Shown in pieces: positions 1-7,824 of a stretch of 64,000 bases of DNA. Source of the DNA: DASZUK01 sp035547695. GTDB taxonomy: Bacteria > Actinomycetota > Acidimicrobiia > Acidimicrobiales > RAAP-2. The stretch is taken from the NCBI GenBank assembly GCA_035547695.1, contig DASZUK010000008.1, forward strand, positions 62,001 to 126,000, written 5' to 3'. The notes below the pieces were generated by a model. The model ran no database searches and had not been told where the DNA came from. It was given only the letters and a program-made list of their open reading frames with translations. Positions within the stretch are counted from its first letter, which is position 1. Each line of letters starts with the position of its first letter. Made by a program: the position numbers and the translations under genes.

Positions 1-387
1 CAGGGCGGTGGCCAGGCCGTGGGCGTAGGACAGCACCGTCGACGCGTGGCTGTTCTCGATCCAGTCGTGCTCCGACTCGGCCCGGTTGGGGTAGCCGGAC
101 ATCCCGCCGGCCTGCCGTAGCTCCCGGAACCCGTACCGGCGGCCGGTCAGCAGCTTGTGCACGTAGGCCTGGTGGCCGGTGTCCCACAGGATGGCGTCCC
201 TCGGGGACTCGAACACCCGGTGCAGGGCCAGGGTCAGCTCCACCACGCCGAGGTTGGAGCCCAGGTGGCCGCCGGTGGTGGTGACCGCCTCCACGATGAA
301 CGTCCGGATCTCCGCGGCCAGCTCCGCCAGCTCGTCCGGGCTCAGGTTGCGGACGTCGGCCGGGGTCTCGATGCGGGGCAGGATCAT
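1..387 (-). CDS. dxs: 1-deoxy-D-xylulose-5-phosphate synthase, N-terminal part (cut by window edge)
   Basis: DXS is the TPP enzyme that condenses pyruvate and glyceraldehyde-3-phosphate, the first step of the MEP isoprenoid pathway. Only the first 129 codons are inside the window; the gene runs off base 1. The reading frame on the minus strand begins ATG-ATC at 387 and shows the family's N-terminal signatures: GGHLGSNLGVVELTLALH, ILWDTGHQAYVHKLLTGRR, a GYPNRAESEHDW stretch and ENSHAST, which contains the histidine region that contacts substrate and TPP. No Shine-Dalgarno sequence is seen on this strand. The FlK-type thioesterase lies upstream on the same strand, 166 bases away, so co-transcription is possible but not shown. 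The family assignment is firm; the exact start is the best in-frame ATG. Confidence 0.93.
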   Translation of the reverse strand, partial: MILPRIETPADVRNLSPDELAELAAEIRTFIVEAVTTTGGHLGSNLGVVELTLALHRVFESPRDAILWDTGHQAYVHKLLTGRRYGFRELRQAGGMSGYPNRAESEHDWIENSHASTVLSYAHGLATAL

Positions 388-432
388 CGTCAGGAGGTGG
401 GGCGGCGATCGTGAAGGTGCCGCCGCGGCCAC

Positions 433-488
433 GCTACCTCGCCGGCGGTCGCCGGGCGGTGCTACCTCGCCGGCGGTCGCCGGGCGGT
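433..488. repeat. Perfect 28-bp tandem duplication
   Basis: Two identical 28-base units (433-460 and 461-488), each starting GCTACCTCGCC, lie between dxs and the thioesterase. They are not part of a supported gene. Confidence 0.8.
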
Positions 489-553
489 GCTCCGGGCCGG
501 GCCGGCCGTGGTGGTCCGGCCGTGCCGGTACGGCGCCGGAAGGGGCGGCTGGC

Positions 554-1000
554 TCAGCCGGAGCCGGGAACGCCGGCCTTGGCCAGGAACTTCGTCCGGT
601 CGACCAGCACCCGGACCAGCCGGCCGGCGCCGACCAGGGCGGTGTCGCCACCGTCGGTGTGCCGGCTGACGGAGACGGTGAAGCCCAACCGGCGGCCCTC
701 GACCCGTTCGAGGGTGGCCTCGGCGACGACGGTGGACCCGACGGCCACCGGGGCGAGGTGGTCGAACTGGATGCGGGAGGCCACGCTGGTCCGGCCGGCG
801 CCGAGGTGGCCGTCCAGGGCCCGGCAACTGGACGCTTCGCAGAGGGCCACCAGCCGCGGGGTGCCCAGCACCGGGACGTCCCCGGAGCCGAGGGAGGCGG
901 CGGTGTCCGCGTCGGTGACCACCAGGGAGACCCTGGCGTTCAATCCGGTCGCCAACCCGGGGTCGAGTGGCGCCGGAGCCTCGGATGGACCGCCGGTCAC
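554..1000 (-). CDS. FlK-like hotdog-fold acyl-CoA thioesterase
   Basis: A 148-residue single-domain hotdog protein resembling fluoroacetyl-CoA thioesterase FlK and its many uncharacterised relatives, which hydrolyse short acyl-CoAs. Candidate catalytic residues are T47 (in VLGTPRL), E55 (in LCEASS) and H81 (in FDHLAP). Their spacing, 8 and then 26 residues, equals that of Thr42/Glu50/His76 in FlK. The C-terminal half has the usual hotdog strands ending in a LVRVLVDRTKF segment. The start is GTG at 1000, seven bases after a TATCGT -10 box. The gene is transcribed away from tldD, with 50 bases between them. Substrate is not predictable; true fluoroacetyl-CoA activity should not be assumed. Confidence 0.75.
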   Translation of the reverse strand: MTGGPSEAPAPLDPGLATGLNARVSLVVTDADTAASLGSGDVPVLGTPRLVALCEASSCRALDGHLGAGRTSVASRIQFDHLAPVAVGSTVVAEATLERVEGRRLGFTVSVSRHTDGGDTALVGAGRLVRVLVDRTKFLAKAGVPGSG

Positions 1001-1007
1001 GACGATT

Positions 1008-1013
1008 ACGATA
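1008..1013 (-). promoter_or_regulatory. -10 box of the thioesterase gene (leaderless)
   Basis: TATCGT on the minus strand, 7 bases before the GTG start at 1000. Confidence 0.5.
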
Positions 1014-1050
1014 CCGCCCGTGCGAACCGCCCCCGAGAACGCCCTGTCCG

Positions 1051-2484
1051 ATGGCCCCCTCCACCGATAGGTCGGCCGCCGGCCCGGCGGACGCCCCGCT
1101 GGTGGAGGCCCCGGTGCTCGAACGGGTGCTGGGGGCCGCCCTGGCGCGGGGCGGGGACCTGGCGGAGGTGTTCGTGGAGGACCGGCAGACGTCCGGCGCG
1201 GTGCTGGACGACCGGAAGGTGGAGGAGCTGTCGTCGGGCCGGGAGCGCGGCGCCGGCATCCGGGTGATCGTGGGGGAGACCACCGGGTTCGCCCACACCG
1301 CCGACCTGACCGAGGCCGGGCTGCTGGCCGCGGCGGAGGCCGCGTCGGCGGTGGCCCGGGAGGGCGGCGGCGGGGTCCGGACGGTGGCCCTGGCGGACCG
1401 GCGGCCGGCGTCGGCCCGGGCGGCGGTGCTGCCGTCCACGGTGGCCAAGGCCACCAAGCTGGAGCTGCTGACCCGGGCGGACGACGCCGCCCGGTCGGCC
1501 GGAGGCGCGGTGTCCCAGGTGCAGGCCGGCTACGGCGACTCCCGCCGGCGGGTGCTGGTGGCCACCTCGGACGGCCGGCTGGCCGAGGACGACCAGGTGC
1601 GGACCCGGTTCAACGTGGTGTGCATCGCCACCGGGGACACCGGGATGCAGACCGGGTACGAGAGCGTGGCCCGGACGGTGGGGTTCGAGGTGTTCGACCA
1701 GGTGGACGTGGACGAGGTGGCCCGGACGGCGGCGGTTCGGGCGCTGTCCAAGCTGGCGGCCCGGCCGGCGCCGTCGGGGGAGGTGCCGGTGGTGCTGGCC
1801 GGCGGCAGCGGCGGCATCCTGTTCCACGAGGCCTGCGGCCACGGCCTGGAGGCGGACCACATCGTGAAGGACGCGTCGGTGTACGTGGGGCAGGTCGGCC
1901 AGCAGGTGGCCAGCCCGCTGGTGACCCTGGTGGACGACGGCACGGTGGCCGGGGAGTGGGGCAACTTCGCCATCGACGACGAGGGGCACCCGGCGGCCCG
2001 GAACGTGCTGATCGAGAACGGCGTCCTGACCGACTACCTGTGGGACTGGCTGCGGGCCCGCAAGGAGGGACGGGCGTCGTCGGGGAACGGCCGGCGGCAG
2101 AGCTACCAGCACCTGCCGATGGTGCGGATGACCAACACCTTCCTGCTGGCCGGCCGGGACGACCCGGACGAGATCGTCGCCCAGACCCCCCACGGCGTCT
2201 ACGTGGCCAAGCTGGGCGGCGGCCAGGTGAACACCACCACCGGCGACTTCGTGTTCGGCACCACCGAGGCCTACCTGATCGAGAACGGCCGCATCACCGA
2301 GCCGCTCCGCGACGCCAACCTCATCGGGAACGGGCCGGAGGTGCTCCGCCGGATCGACGCGGTCGCCACCGACTTCGCCATGACCCCGGGCACCTGCGGC
2401 AAGGACGGCCAGAGCGTGCCGGTGGGCTGCGGGCAGGCCACCCTGCGGATCACCGGGGTCACCATCGGCGGGACCGCGGCATGA
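1051..2484 (+). CDS. tldD: Metalloprotease TldD
   Basis: A 477-residue member of the TldD/PmbA family. In the characterised heterodimer TldD supplies the zinc site and cuts unfolded peptides, acting in modified-peptide maturation and antitoxin (CcdA) turnover in enterobacteria. The zinc motif HEACGH (HExxxH) is at residues 259-264, inside the conserved GGILFHEACGHGLEAD block, and a GTCGKDGQ motif with a conserved cysteine is near the C-terminus. The start at 1051 (MAPSTDRS) gives the family's usual length; an in-frame ATG at 967 would add a low-complexity arginine-rich tail and overlap the divergent thioesterase. The partner gene follows 43 bases downstream on the same strand, so the two probably form one operon. 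No RiPP precursor was recognised nearby. Confidence 0.9.
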   Translation: MAPSTDRSAAGPADAPLVEAPVLERVLGAALARGGDLAEVFVEDRQTSGAVLDDRKVEELSSGRERGAGIRVIVGETTGFAHTADLTEAGLLAAAEAASAVAREGGGGVRTVALADRRPASARAAVLPSTVAKATKLELLTRADDAARSAGGAVSQVQAGYGDSRRRVLVATSDGRLAEDDQVRTRFNVVCIATGDTGMQTGYESVARTVGFEVFDQVDVDEVARTAAVRALSKLAARPAPSGEVPVVLAGGSGGILFHEACGHGLEADHIVKDASVYVGQVGQQVASPLVTLVDDGTVAGEWGNFAIDDEGHPAARNVLIENGVLTDYLWDWLRARKEGRASSGNGRRQSYQHLPMVRMTNTFLLAGRDDPDEIVAQTPHGVYVAKLGGGQVNTTTGDFVFGTTEAYLIENGRITEPLRDANLIGNGPEVLRRIDAVATDFAMTPGTCGKDGQSVPVGCGQATLRITGVTIGGTAA

Positions 2485-2527
2485 CGGGCCGCCGCAGGGG
2501 CGGCAGCGGCAGGAGAAGGGTGAGGGG

Positions 2528-3892
2528 ATGACGGAGCTTCTGGACCTGGCCACCTCCCTGGTGGACCGGGCGGTGCCGGGGGAGCAGTTGGAGGTGTACG
2601 TGGCCCGCGGCCACGACACCGAGATCCGGGCCTACGACGGCGCGGTGGAGTCGCTGTCGTCGGCGTCGTCCAGCGGGGTGGGCATCCGGGTGGTGCTGGC
2701 CGGGGAGGGCGACGACGACGGCAACCGGGCCGGGTTCGCCTGGGCGGGGTCGCTGGAGCCCGACGTGGTGGCCGCCACCCTGGCCGATGCCCGGGACAAC
2801 GCGGTGTACGCCACCCCGGACCCCGACGTGGTGCTGGCCGTCCCCGACGGGGTGCCGGCCAAGGAGTTGGACCTGTGGGACCCGGACTTCGGCGCCACCC
2901 CCACCGACCGCAAGGTGGACCTGGCGCTGGCCCTGGAGCGGCAGGTGCGCGGGGCGGACCCCAGGGTGCGGCAGGTGGACTCGGCGGACTACGGCGACGG
3001 CAGCGTCGAGGTGGCCCTGGCGTCGACCACCGGCATCCGGGCCACCACCCGGCGGACGTCCGCGTTCTTGTCGGTGTCGGCCATCGCCGGCGAGGGGGCC
3101 GACTCGCAGACCGGCAGCGGGTTCACCGTGGGCCGGTCGGCCGGGGGCCTGGACCCGGACCGGGCGGCGGCGCAGGCGGTGGAGCGGGCGGTGCGGATGC
3201 TGGGGGCCGGCAGGGCCCGGTCCGGTCGGTGCGCGGTGGTGTTCGACCCCCGGGTGGTGTCCACGCTGCTGTCGGTGATCTCCTCCGCGCTGTCCGGGGA
3301 GGCGGTGGTGAAGGGCCGGTCGTTCTTCGCCGGCCGGGTCGGCGAGCAGGTGGCCACCCCGGCGGTGACCCTGGTGGACGACCCCACCGACCCCCGGGCG
3401 TACGGGGCGGCCACCTACGACGGCGAGGGGCTGGCCTGCCGCCGGAACGTGCTGGTGCAGAACGGGGTGCTGCGGGGGTTCCTGTTCGACACCGTGTCGG
3501 CCCGGCGGGCGGGGACGGTGTCCACCGGGTCGGCGGTCCGGGGCGGGTTCTCCGGGACCCCCGGGGCGGGGTGCCGGGCGCTGGTGCTGGCGCCGGGGAC
3601 CCTGGACCAGGACGCCATCCTGGCCGAGGTGGGGGAGGGGCTGTACGTCCAGTCGGTCACCGGGGTGCACTCCGGGGTGAACGCGGTCAGCGGCGACTTC
3701 TCGGTGGGGGCGGAGGGGCTGACGATCCGCAACGGGGTGCTGGCCGAGCCGGTCCGGGAGGTGACGGTGGCGTCCACCCTGCAGCGGATGCTGCAGTCCA
3801 TCCTGCACGTCGGCGGCGACCTGGAGTGGCTGCCCGGCATCGCCGCCGGCCAGACCCTGGCGGTCGGCGACATGCAGCTCAGCGGGGCGTAG
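2528..3892 (+). CDS. TldE/PmbA-type subunit of the TldD/E protease
   Basis: A 454-residue TldD/PmbA-family protein that lacks the HExxxH zinc motif, as expected for TldE/PmbA, the non-catalytic partner of TldD. Family features include the GVGIRVVLAGE segment near residue 60, the VVFDPRVVSTLLSVI block in the middle and a C-terminal GDFSVGAEGLTIRNGVL segment. The ATG at 2528 follows a purine-rich ribosome site (AGGAGAAGGGTGAGGGG). It is co-directional with tldD and is followed by a hairpin that separates it from the convergent FmdB gene. The protein probably forms a heterodimer that feeds peptides to the TldD active site; substrates are unknown. Confidence 0.88.
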   Translation: MTELLDLATSLVDRAVPGEQLEVYVARGHDTEIRAYDGAVESLSSASSSGVGIRVVLAGEGDDDGNRAGFAWAGSLEPDVVAATLADARDNAVYATPDPDVVLAVPDGVPAKELDLWDPDFGATPTDRKVDLALALERQVRGADPRVRQVDSADYGDGSVEVALASTTGIRATTRRTSAFLSVSAIAGEGADSQTGSGFTVGRSAGGLDPDRAAAQAVERAVRMLGAGRARSGRCAVVFDPRVVSTLLSVISSALSGEAVVKGRSFFAGRVGEQVATPAVTLVDDPTDPRAYGAATYDGEGLACRRNVLVQNGVLRGFLFDTVSARRAGTVSTGSAVRGGFSGTPGAGCRALVLAPGTLDQDAILAEVGEGLYVQSVTGVHSGVNAVSGDFSVGAEGLTIRNGVLAEPVREVTVASTLQRMLQSILHVGGDLEWLPGIAAGQTLAVGDMQLSGA

Positions 3893-3925
3893 CCCCGCCG
3901 CCGGGCCGGGGAGGCACCGGCGGGG
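3893..3925. terminator. Hairpin between convergent tldE and FmdB genes
   Basis: Arms CCCCGCCG (3893-3900) and CGGCGGGG (3918-3925) are perfectly complementary and exactly fill the gap between the two stop codons. Probably a bidirectional terminator; there is no U-tract. Confidence 0.5.
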
Positions 3926-4288
3926 TCAGCCGGCCGCGGCGGCCTTGGCGCCTTCGGGCTTCGACCCCTCTTTGGCGGCGCCGGCTCCGGTCGACGACCC
4001 GGACTCCGCCTTGGAGGCTCCGGACCCCTTGTCGGACCCGCCGGAACCGCCACCGTCCGATCCCTTGTCGCCGGAGCCCTTGTCGGCCGACGGCTTGGAC
4101 GACCCGTTGGTCGACCGGCTGTCGGTCTTGTAGAAGCCGCTGCCCTTCAACACGATGCCGACCGCGCCGTACACCTTGCGGAGCGGGCCGCCGCAGTCCG
4201 GGCAGGTGGTCAGCGGATCGTCCGAGAACGACTGGACGGCCTCGGTGTGGTGGCCGCAGGAGGTGCAGGCGTACTCGTAGGTCGGCAT
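3926..4288 (-). CDS. FmdB-family zinc-ribbon protein
   Basis: A 120-residue protein with an N-terminal zinc ribbon typical of the FmdB family (MPTYEYACTSCGHH...). Zinc ligands are C8, C11, C29 and C32, followed by the conserved GFYKTDSR segment. The C-terminal half is a low-complexity Ser/Gly/Lys/Ala tail. The start at 4288 gives the canonical MPTYEY beginning; an upstream in-frame ATG at 4351 lies inside the operator. FmdB proteins have been proposed to be regulators, but their molecular role is not established. A perfect CIRCE-type palindrome lies 56 bases upstream of the start, which suggests heat-shock (HrcA) control and a possible role in protein quality control. Confidence 0.85.
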   Translation of the reverse strand: MPTYEYACTSCGHHTEAVQSFSDDPLTTCPDCGGPLRKVYGAVGIVLKGSGFYKTDSRSTNGSSKPSADKGSGDKGSDGGGSGGSDKGSGASKAESGSSTGAGAAKEGSKPEGAKAAAAG

Positions 4289-4344
4289 GGTTGCTGCTCC
4301 GCTCCGCTCTCTCGTCTCTCGTCCGCTCGGGCCCTCGCCCCCCG

Positions 4345-4371
4345 TTGGCACTCTCTACCTTCGAGTGCCAA
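4345..4371. promoter_or_regulatory. CIRCE-like HrcA operator between FmdB and moaC
   Basis: TTGGCACTC-N9-GAGTGCCAA, a perfect inverted repeat. It matches the CIRCE consensus TTAGCACTC-N9-GAGTGCTAA except for one symmetrical change in each arm. A TAGGAT hexamer on the minus strand (4377-4372) abuts it and may be the FmdB -10 box. The site is also 35 bases upstream of moaC. Confidence 0.75.
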
Positions 4372-4394
4372 TCCTACCGTACGGACGGTCGTCG

Positions 4395-4400
4395 TAGACT
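4395..4400 (+). promoter_or_regulatory. -10 box of moaC (leaderless)
   Basis: TAGACT, six bases before the GTG start at 4407. Confidence 0.5.
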
Positions 4401-4406
4401 CTCGGC

Positions 4407-4898
4407 GTGTCCGATCGCAGCCTCACCCACCTCGACCCCCTCGGCGGCGCCCGCATGGTCGACGTCACCCCCAGGGAGCAGACCCACCGGCGGGCCCTGG
4501 CCCGGTGCCGGGTGCGGATGCTGCCGGAGACCACCACCAAGGTGGCCAACAACGCCATCACCAAGGGGGACGTGCTGGCCGCCGCCCGCATCGCGGGCAT
4601 CCAGGCCGCCAAGCGGACGGCGGAGCTCATCCCGATGTGCCACCCGGTGCTGGTCGGGTCGGTGGCCGTCAACTTCTCGATCGGCGACGACTACGTCGAG
4701 GTGGAGGTGCAGGTGGAGACCGTCGACCGCACCGGGGTGGAGATGGAGGCGATGACCGCCTGCACCGTGGCCGCCCTCACCGTCTACGACATGTGCAAGT
4801 CGGCGGACCGCACCATGACGGTGGACCAGGTGGCCCTGTGGGAGAAGTCCGGCGGCCGCTCCGGGCCGTGGCGTCGGGACGGCCTCGACGGGCGTTGA
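4407..4898 (+). CDS. moaC: Cyclic pyranopterin monophosphate synthase MoaC
   Basis: MoaC converts the 3',8-cyclo-GTP made by MoaA into cyclic pyranopterin monophosphate in molybdenum-cofactor synthesis. The 163-residue length is normal. Signatures are MVDVTPREQTHRRA near the N-terminus, AAKRTAELIPMCHPV, RTGVEMEAMTA and VYDMCKSADR, covering the conserved active-site His, Glu, Asp and Lys positions. GTG at 4407 is chosen because a -10 box sits six bases upstream and there is no Shine-Dalgarno sequence. No other moa gene is in the window. The next gene starts one base after this stop codon, so the two are co-transcribed. Confidence 0.94.
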   Translation: MSDRSLTHLDPLGGARMVDVTPREQTHRRALARCRVRMLPETTTKVANNAITKGDVLAAARIAGIQAAKRTAELIPMCHPVLVGSVAVNFSIGDDYVEVEVQVETVDRTGVEMEAMTACTVAALTVYDMCKSADRTMTVDQVALWEKSGGRSGPWRRDGLDGR

Positions 4899-4899
4899 C

Positions 4900-6270
4900 G
4901 TGCCCCTGTCACCGACGGCGGCGGTGACCTCGACGGAGCCGGCGGTGCGCGTCCGCGCCGGCGTCGACGGCACCGTCCAGGTCACCCTCACCCGGTTCGG
5001 CGGCCGGCAGGCCGTGGTGGCCCGCACCGCCTCCGACCGCCGCCGCGGGGCGCTGGCCCGCCGCGACGGCGAGAGCCTGGCCGCCGCCGCCCGGCTAGCC
5101 CTCCGGCAGCGGCTTCCCCTCGTGCTGCAACTGGCCTCCAGCGGCGCCGACGTCTCCGACGGCATCGACGCCCTCCACGGCTGGGGGCGGGCCGCGGCGG
5201 CGGTGTCGGCCTGCTCCGGCATCGTGCCGGTGATCGCCGTGGCCACCGGCCCGGTCATCTCCGGCCCGGCCCTCCTGCTGGGCCTGGCCGACCTGGTGGT
5301 GATGACCCCGTCGGCCGTCGCGTTCGTGTCCGGCCCGGCCATGGTGGAGGCCTTCACCGGGGTCCGCGTCGGGCTGGAGGCCCTCGGCGGCATGGCCGTC
5401 CACTCGGCGTCCAGCGGGCTGTGCGCCGTCGAGACCGACGACCCCGACGACGCCGTCGCCGAGCTGCTGGAGCTCCTCCCCGACCACGCCGACGACGAGC
5501 CCCCGCTGGCCCCCACCGACGATCCGGCCGACCGCCCGGTGCCGGAGCTCCGGGAGGTGGTGCCGGCCCGGGACAACGCCTCCTACGACGTCCGCGACGT
5601 CATCGGGGCGGTGGCCGACGACGGCGTCACCCGCGAGCTGTGGGCGCGGTGGGCCCCGCAGCTCGTCACCACCATCGTCCGGCTGGCCGGCCGGCCGGTG
5701 GGGGTGGTGGCCAGCCAGCCCCGTGCCCTGGCCGGCACCCTGGACATCGCGGCATCCCAGAAGGGGGCCCGGTTCGTCCGGCTGTGCGACGCCTTCAACC
5801 TGCCCATCGTCACCCTGGTGGACACCCCCGGGTTCCTGCCCGGCAAGGACCTGGAATGGCGCGGCATGATCCGCCACGGGGCCGAGCTGGCCTTCGCCTA
5901 CGCCGAGGCCACCGTGCCGCGGGTCTGCCTGATCCTCCGCAAGGCGTTCGGCGGGGCCTACATCGTCATGGACTCCAAGGGCCTCGGCAACGACCTGTGC
6001 CTGGCCTGGCCCGGTGCCGAGATCGCCGTCATGGGCGCCCCCGGGGCCGTCCAGATCCTGCACCGCCGGGCCGACGAGGCCCAGCGGGCCGAGCTGGAGG
6101 AGCAGTACCGGGTCCAGTTCCTGGCCCCCTGGCCGGCGGCCGAGCGGGGGTTCGTGGACGGCGTCATCGACCCCGCCGACACCCGGGCGGTGCTGGCCTC
6201 CACCCTGGCCATCCTGATCACCAAGCGGGAGCTGCTGCCCGGCCGCAAGCACGACGGCGGCCCCCTGTAG
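4900..6270 (+). CDS. Acyl-CoA carboxylase carboxyltransferase (beta-type) subunit
   Basis: A 456-residue carboxyltransferase of the AccD/PccB family, which moves the carboxyl group from carboxybiotin to an acyl-CoA. The N-terminal crotonase-like half has VIAVATGPVISGPALLLGLADLVVM; the C-terminal half has the clear family block DAFNLPIVTLVDTPGFLPG, then GAELAFAYAEATVP, KAFGGAYIVM and MGAPGAVQIL. It is shorter than typical PccB/AccD (about 515-540 residues), and the N-terminus lacks the usual long helical start, so substrate (acetyl-, propionyl- or another acyl-CoA) is uncertain. It lies directly behind moaC with one base between stop and GTG. No biotin carboxylase subunit is in the window. Confidence 0.85.
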   Translation: MPLSPTAAVTSTEPAVRVRAGVDGTVQVTLTRFGGRQAVVARTASDRRRGALARRDGESLAAAARLALRQRLPLVLQLASSGADVSDGIDALHGWGRAAAAVSACSGIVPVIAVATGPVISGPALLLGLADLVVMTPSAVAFVSGPAMVEAFTGVRVGLEALGGMAVHSASSGLCAVETDDPDDAVAELLELLPDHADDEPPLAPTDDPADRPVPELREVVPARDNASYDVRDVIGAVADDGVTRELWARWAPQLVTTIVRLAGRPVGVVASQPRALAGTLDIAASQKGARFVRLCDAFNLPIVTLVDTPGFLPGKDLEWRGMIRHGAELAFAYAEATVPRVCLILRKAFGGAYIVMDSKGLGNDLCLAWPGAEIAVMGAPGAVQILHRRADEAQRAELEEQYRVQFLAPWPAAERGFVDGVIDPADTRAVLASTLAILITKRELLPGRKHDGGPL

Positions 6271-6419
6271 CCGTCCGCGACGGGCCCCGGTTTCGGCGCC
6301 CCCGCCGGCGCCCGGTGACCGCTCCGTGACGAAATTCGTCCTGAAACCCCGGTGACGCGGCGGGTCCATGCACCCGTCACGACCGTCATAGAACCGCAAT
6401 ATTTCCGATGGTGATTCCT

Positions 6420-6425
6420 TATCTT
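6420..6425 (+). promoter_or_regulatory. -10 box of the 6434 gene (leaderless)
   Basis: TATCTT, eight bases before ATG 6434, within an unusually AT-rich stretch (about 6395-6426) for this genome. Confidence 0.45.
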
Positions 6426-6433
6426 TCTGGGGC

Positions 6434-6760
6434 ATGATCGCGGGCGTGGAGGGCACCGCCGCCGAAGCGCCCCTGGTCTTGGAGTCGTGCCACAGCACCT
6501 GGCTCTTCGACACCGAGCGCATGCGTTTCCGTCGCATCCTGAAGGGCCTGGACCTGGACGCCCATCAGGCGTCCACCGCCTGGCGGCCCTACTTCGGTCT
6601 GGAGCTGGACCCCCTGTCCGAGTCGTTCGTCGTCCTGCTCAACCCCGAGGGCACCCGCCTGCTCCGGTCCTGGCGGCACGTCGACCACTGCACCCAGTGC
6701 GGCGGCAACACCACCGCCGAGCTGTCCGTCGAAGAGCTCCGCAGCGCCTCCTTCGGCTGA
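6434..6760 (+). CDS. Small protein of unknown function
   Basis: A 108-residue soluble protein I do not recognise. It has a charged, aromatic-rich N-terminal half (WLFDTERMRFRRILKG) and a CTQCGG motif near residue 87. That is only one Cys pair, with another Cys near residue 19, so zinc binding is possible but unproven. The ATG at 6434 has a -10 box eight bases upstream in an AT-rich patch, so it is transcribed from its own promoter after the carboxylase gene. It converges on the membrane-anchored protein downstream with only 32 bases between. Codon use matches its neighbours, supporting a real gene. Confidence 0.7.
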   Translation: MIAGVEGTAAEAPLVLESCHSTWLFDTERMRFRRILKGLDLDAHQASTAWRPYFGLELDPLSESFVVLLNPEGTRLLRSWRHVDHCTQCGGNTTAELSVEELRSASFG

Positions 6761-6792
6761 CCCCCGGCACCCCGCCGGCCGGACCGGTCCCC

Positions 6793-7599
6793 TCAGAGGT
6801 GGACGACATGGCCGGCGGCCAGCAGCAGCACCGCCACCACCGCCCCGGTTCCGGCCACCGCCGGCACCACCACCCACCACGGCGCCGACCGATCCGCGTC
6901 GTCGCCGGCCACCTCGGCACCGGGTGCCTCGGCACCGGGCGCCGGGACGTGCTCGACCAGCGGTGCTGGCTCCGCCGGCACCGGGTCGGCTGGCGGTGCC
7001 TCGTCCACCGGCGGCACTGCGTCCACCTGCACTGCGTCCACCTGCACCGCATTGACCGGCGCCGGCCCGGCCTTGGCGACCTGGCCGGGTATCCGGACGG
7101 GACCGAGCGCGTCGAACCGCGGGCCGGCCGTCCGTTCGGGAGGGCCCGCCGGTGGGGGGTGGGCGGGGACACCGCGGTACCGGGCGGCCGCCAACAGGAC
7201 GTCCTCGACCGCGGCCGGTTGGGCGGTGGTGATGGCGAAGCGCCGGACCTGCCCGTCCTGGTCGCCACCGGGCCCGTCGGCAGGGGAACGGATGTGCACG
7301 GTGACGACCACGGCGTCGTCGCCGGCCGGCGTGGCGGTCCGCTCCGGGGTGGCCAACGCGACCACCGCGGACCACGGGACCGACCAGCGCACCGCCCCGT
7401 CCGCGCCGGTGGCGGCCAGGCCGGCGTCGTCGACGTCCAACCGGACGGGGTCGGCCATGTCCAACCGGACGGCGTCCTCCGCATCCAACCGGACGGCGTC
7501 GGCCGCTGGCCCCTCGTCCGAGTCGGGCGGTAGCTGGCGGACGCCGGTGAACCGGAGCGGGGTCGGGTCGCCGAGGGCGGGTTCGGGCGGGTCGGGCAC
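6793..7599 (-). CDS. Tail-anchored protein of unknown function with DAVRLD repeats
   Basis: A 268-residue protein. Residues 33-57 contain three variants of an eight-residue repeat around (D/E)(A/D)VRLD. A globular region around residues 65-150 is rich in beta-forming residues (PWSAVVALATPERT, DAVVVTVHI). A Pro/Ala-rich linker containing VQVDAVQVDAV follows, and a hydrophobic helix of about 25 residues at the C-terminus (WWVVVPAVAG...) probably anchors it in the membrane. The start is GTG 7599, nine bases after a TAGCGT -10 box. No family was recognised and no function is proposed. Confidence 0.6.
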   Translation of the reverse strand: MPDPPEPALGDPTPLRFTGVRQLPPDSDEGPAADAVRLDAEDAVRLDMADPVRLDVDDAGLAATGADGAVRWSVPWSAVVALATPERTATPAGDDAVVVTVHIRSPADGPGGDQDGQVRRFAITTAQPAAVEDVLLAAARYRGVPAHPPPAGPPERTAGPRFDALGPVRIPGQVAKAGPAPVNAVQVDAVQVDAVPPVDEAPPADPVPAEPAPLVEHVPAPGAEAPGAEVAGDDADRSAPWWVVVPAVAGTGAVVAVLLLAAGHVVHL

Positions 7600-7608
7600 G
7601 GCGGGTTC

Positions 7609-7614
7609 ACGCTA
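7609..7614 (-). promoter_or_regulatory. -10 box of the tail-anchored protein gene (leaderless)
   Basis: TAGCGT on the minus strand, nine bases before GTG 7599. Confidence 0.4.
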
Positions 7615-7824
7615 CCGCCAGGGTTGTGGGGCCGCCGGCGGGTAGGATCGGCGGCCACCTCGTGATGGCACGCCCGGACCACCTATGCCACGGTCGACCG
7701 CTGCCGGTGACGACCCCGACGACGGAGCGCGACCGCTATCGGTACCGTAGAGGCCTCGCCTGATCCCCCTCCGGCCGCCGGCTGGGGAGGCCGCCTGTGG
7801 GCCTCCCTCCGTCGGTCCTGGCCG

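Noticed and set aside
179..1267. A 362-codon plus-strand open frame
   Set aside because: It runs antisense to dxs and the thioesterase and into tldD in the wrong frame; its composition is that of a shadow frame.
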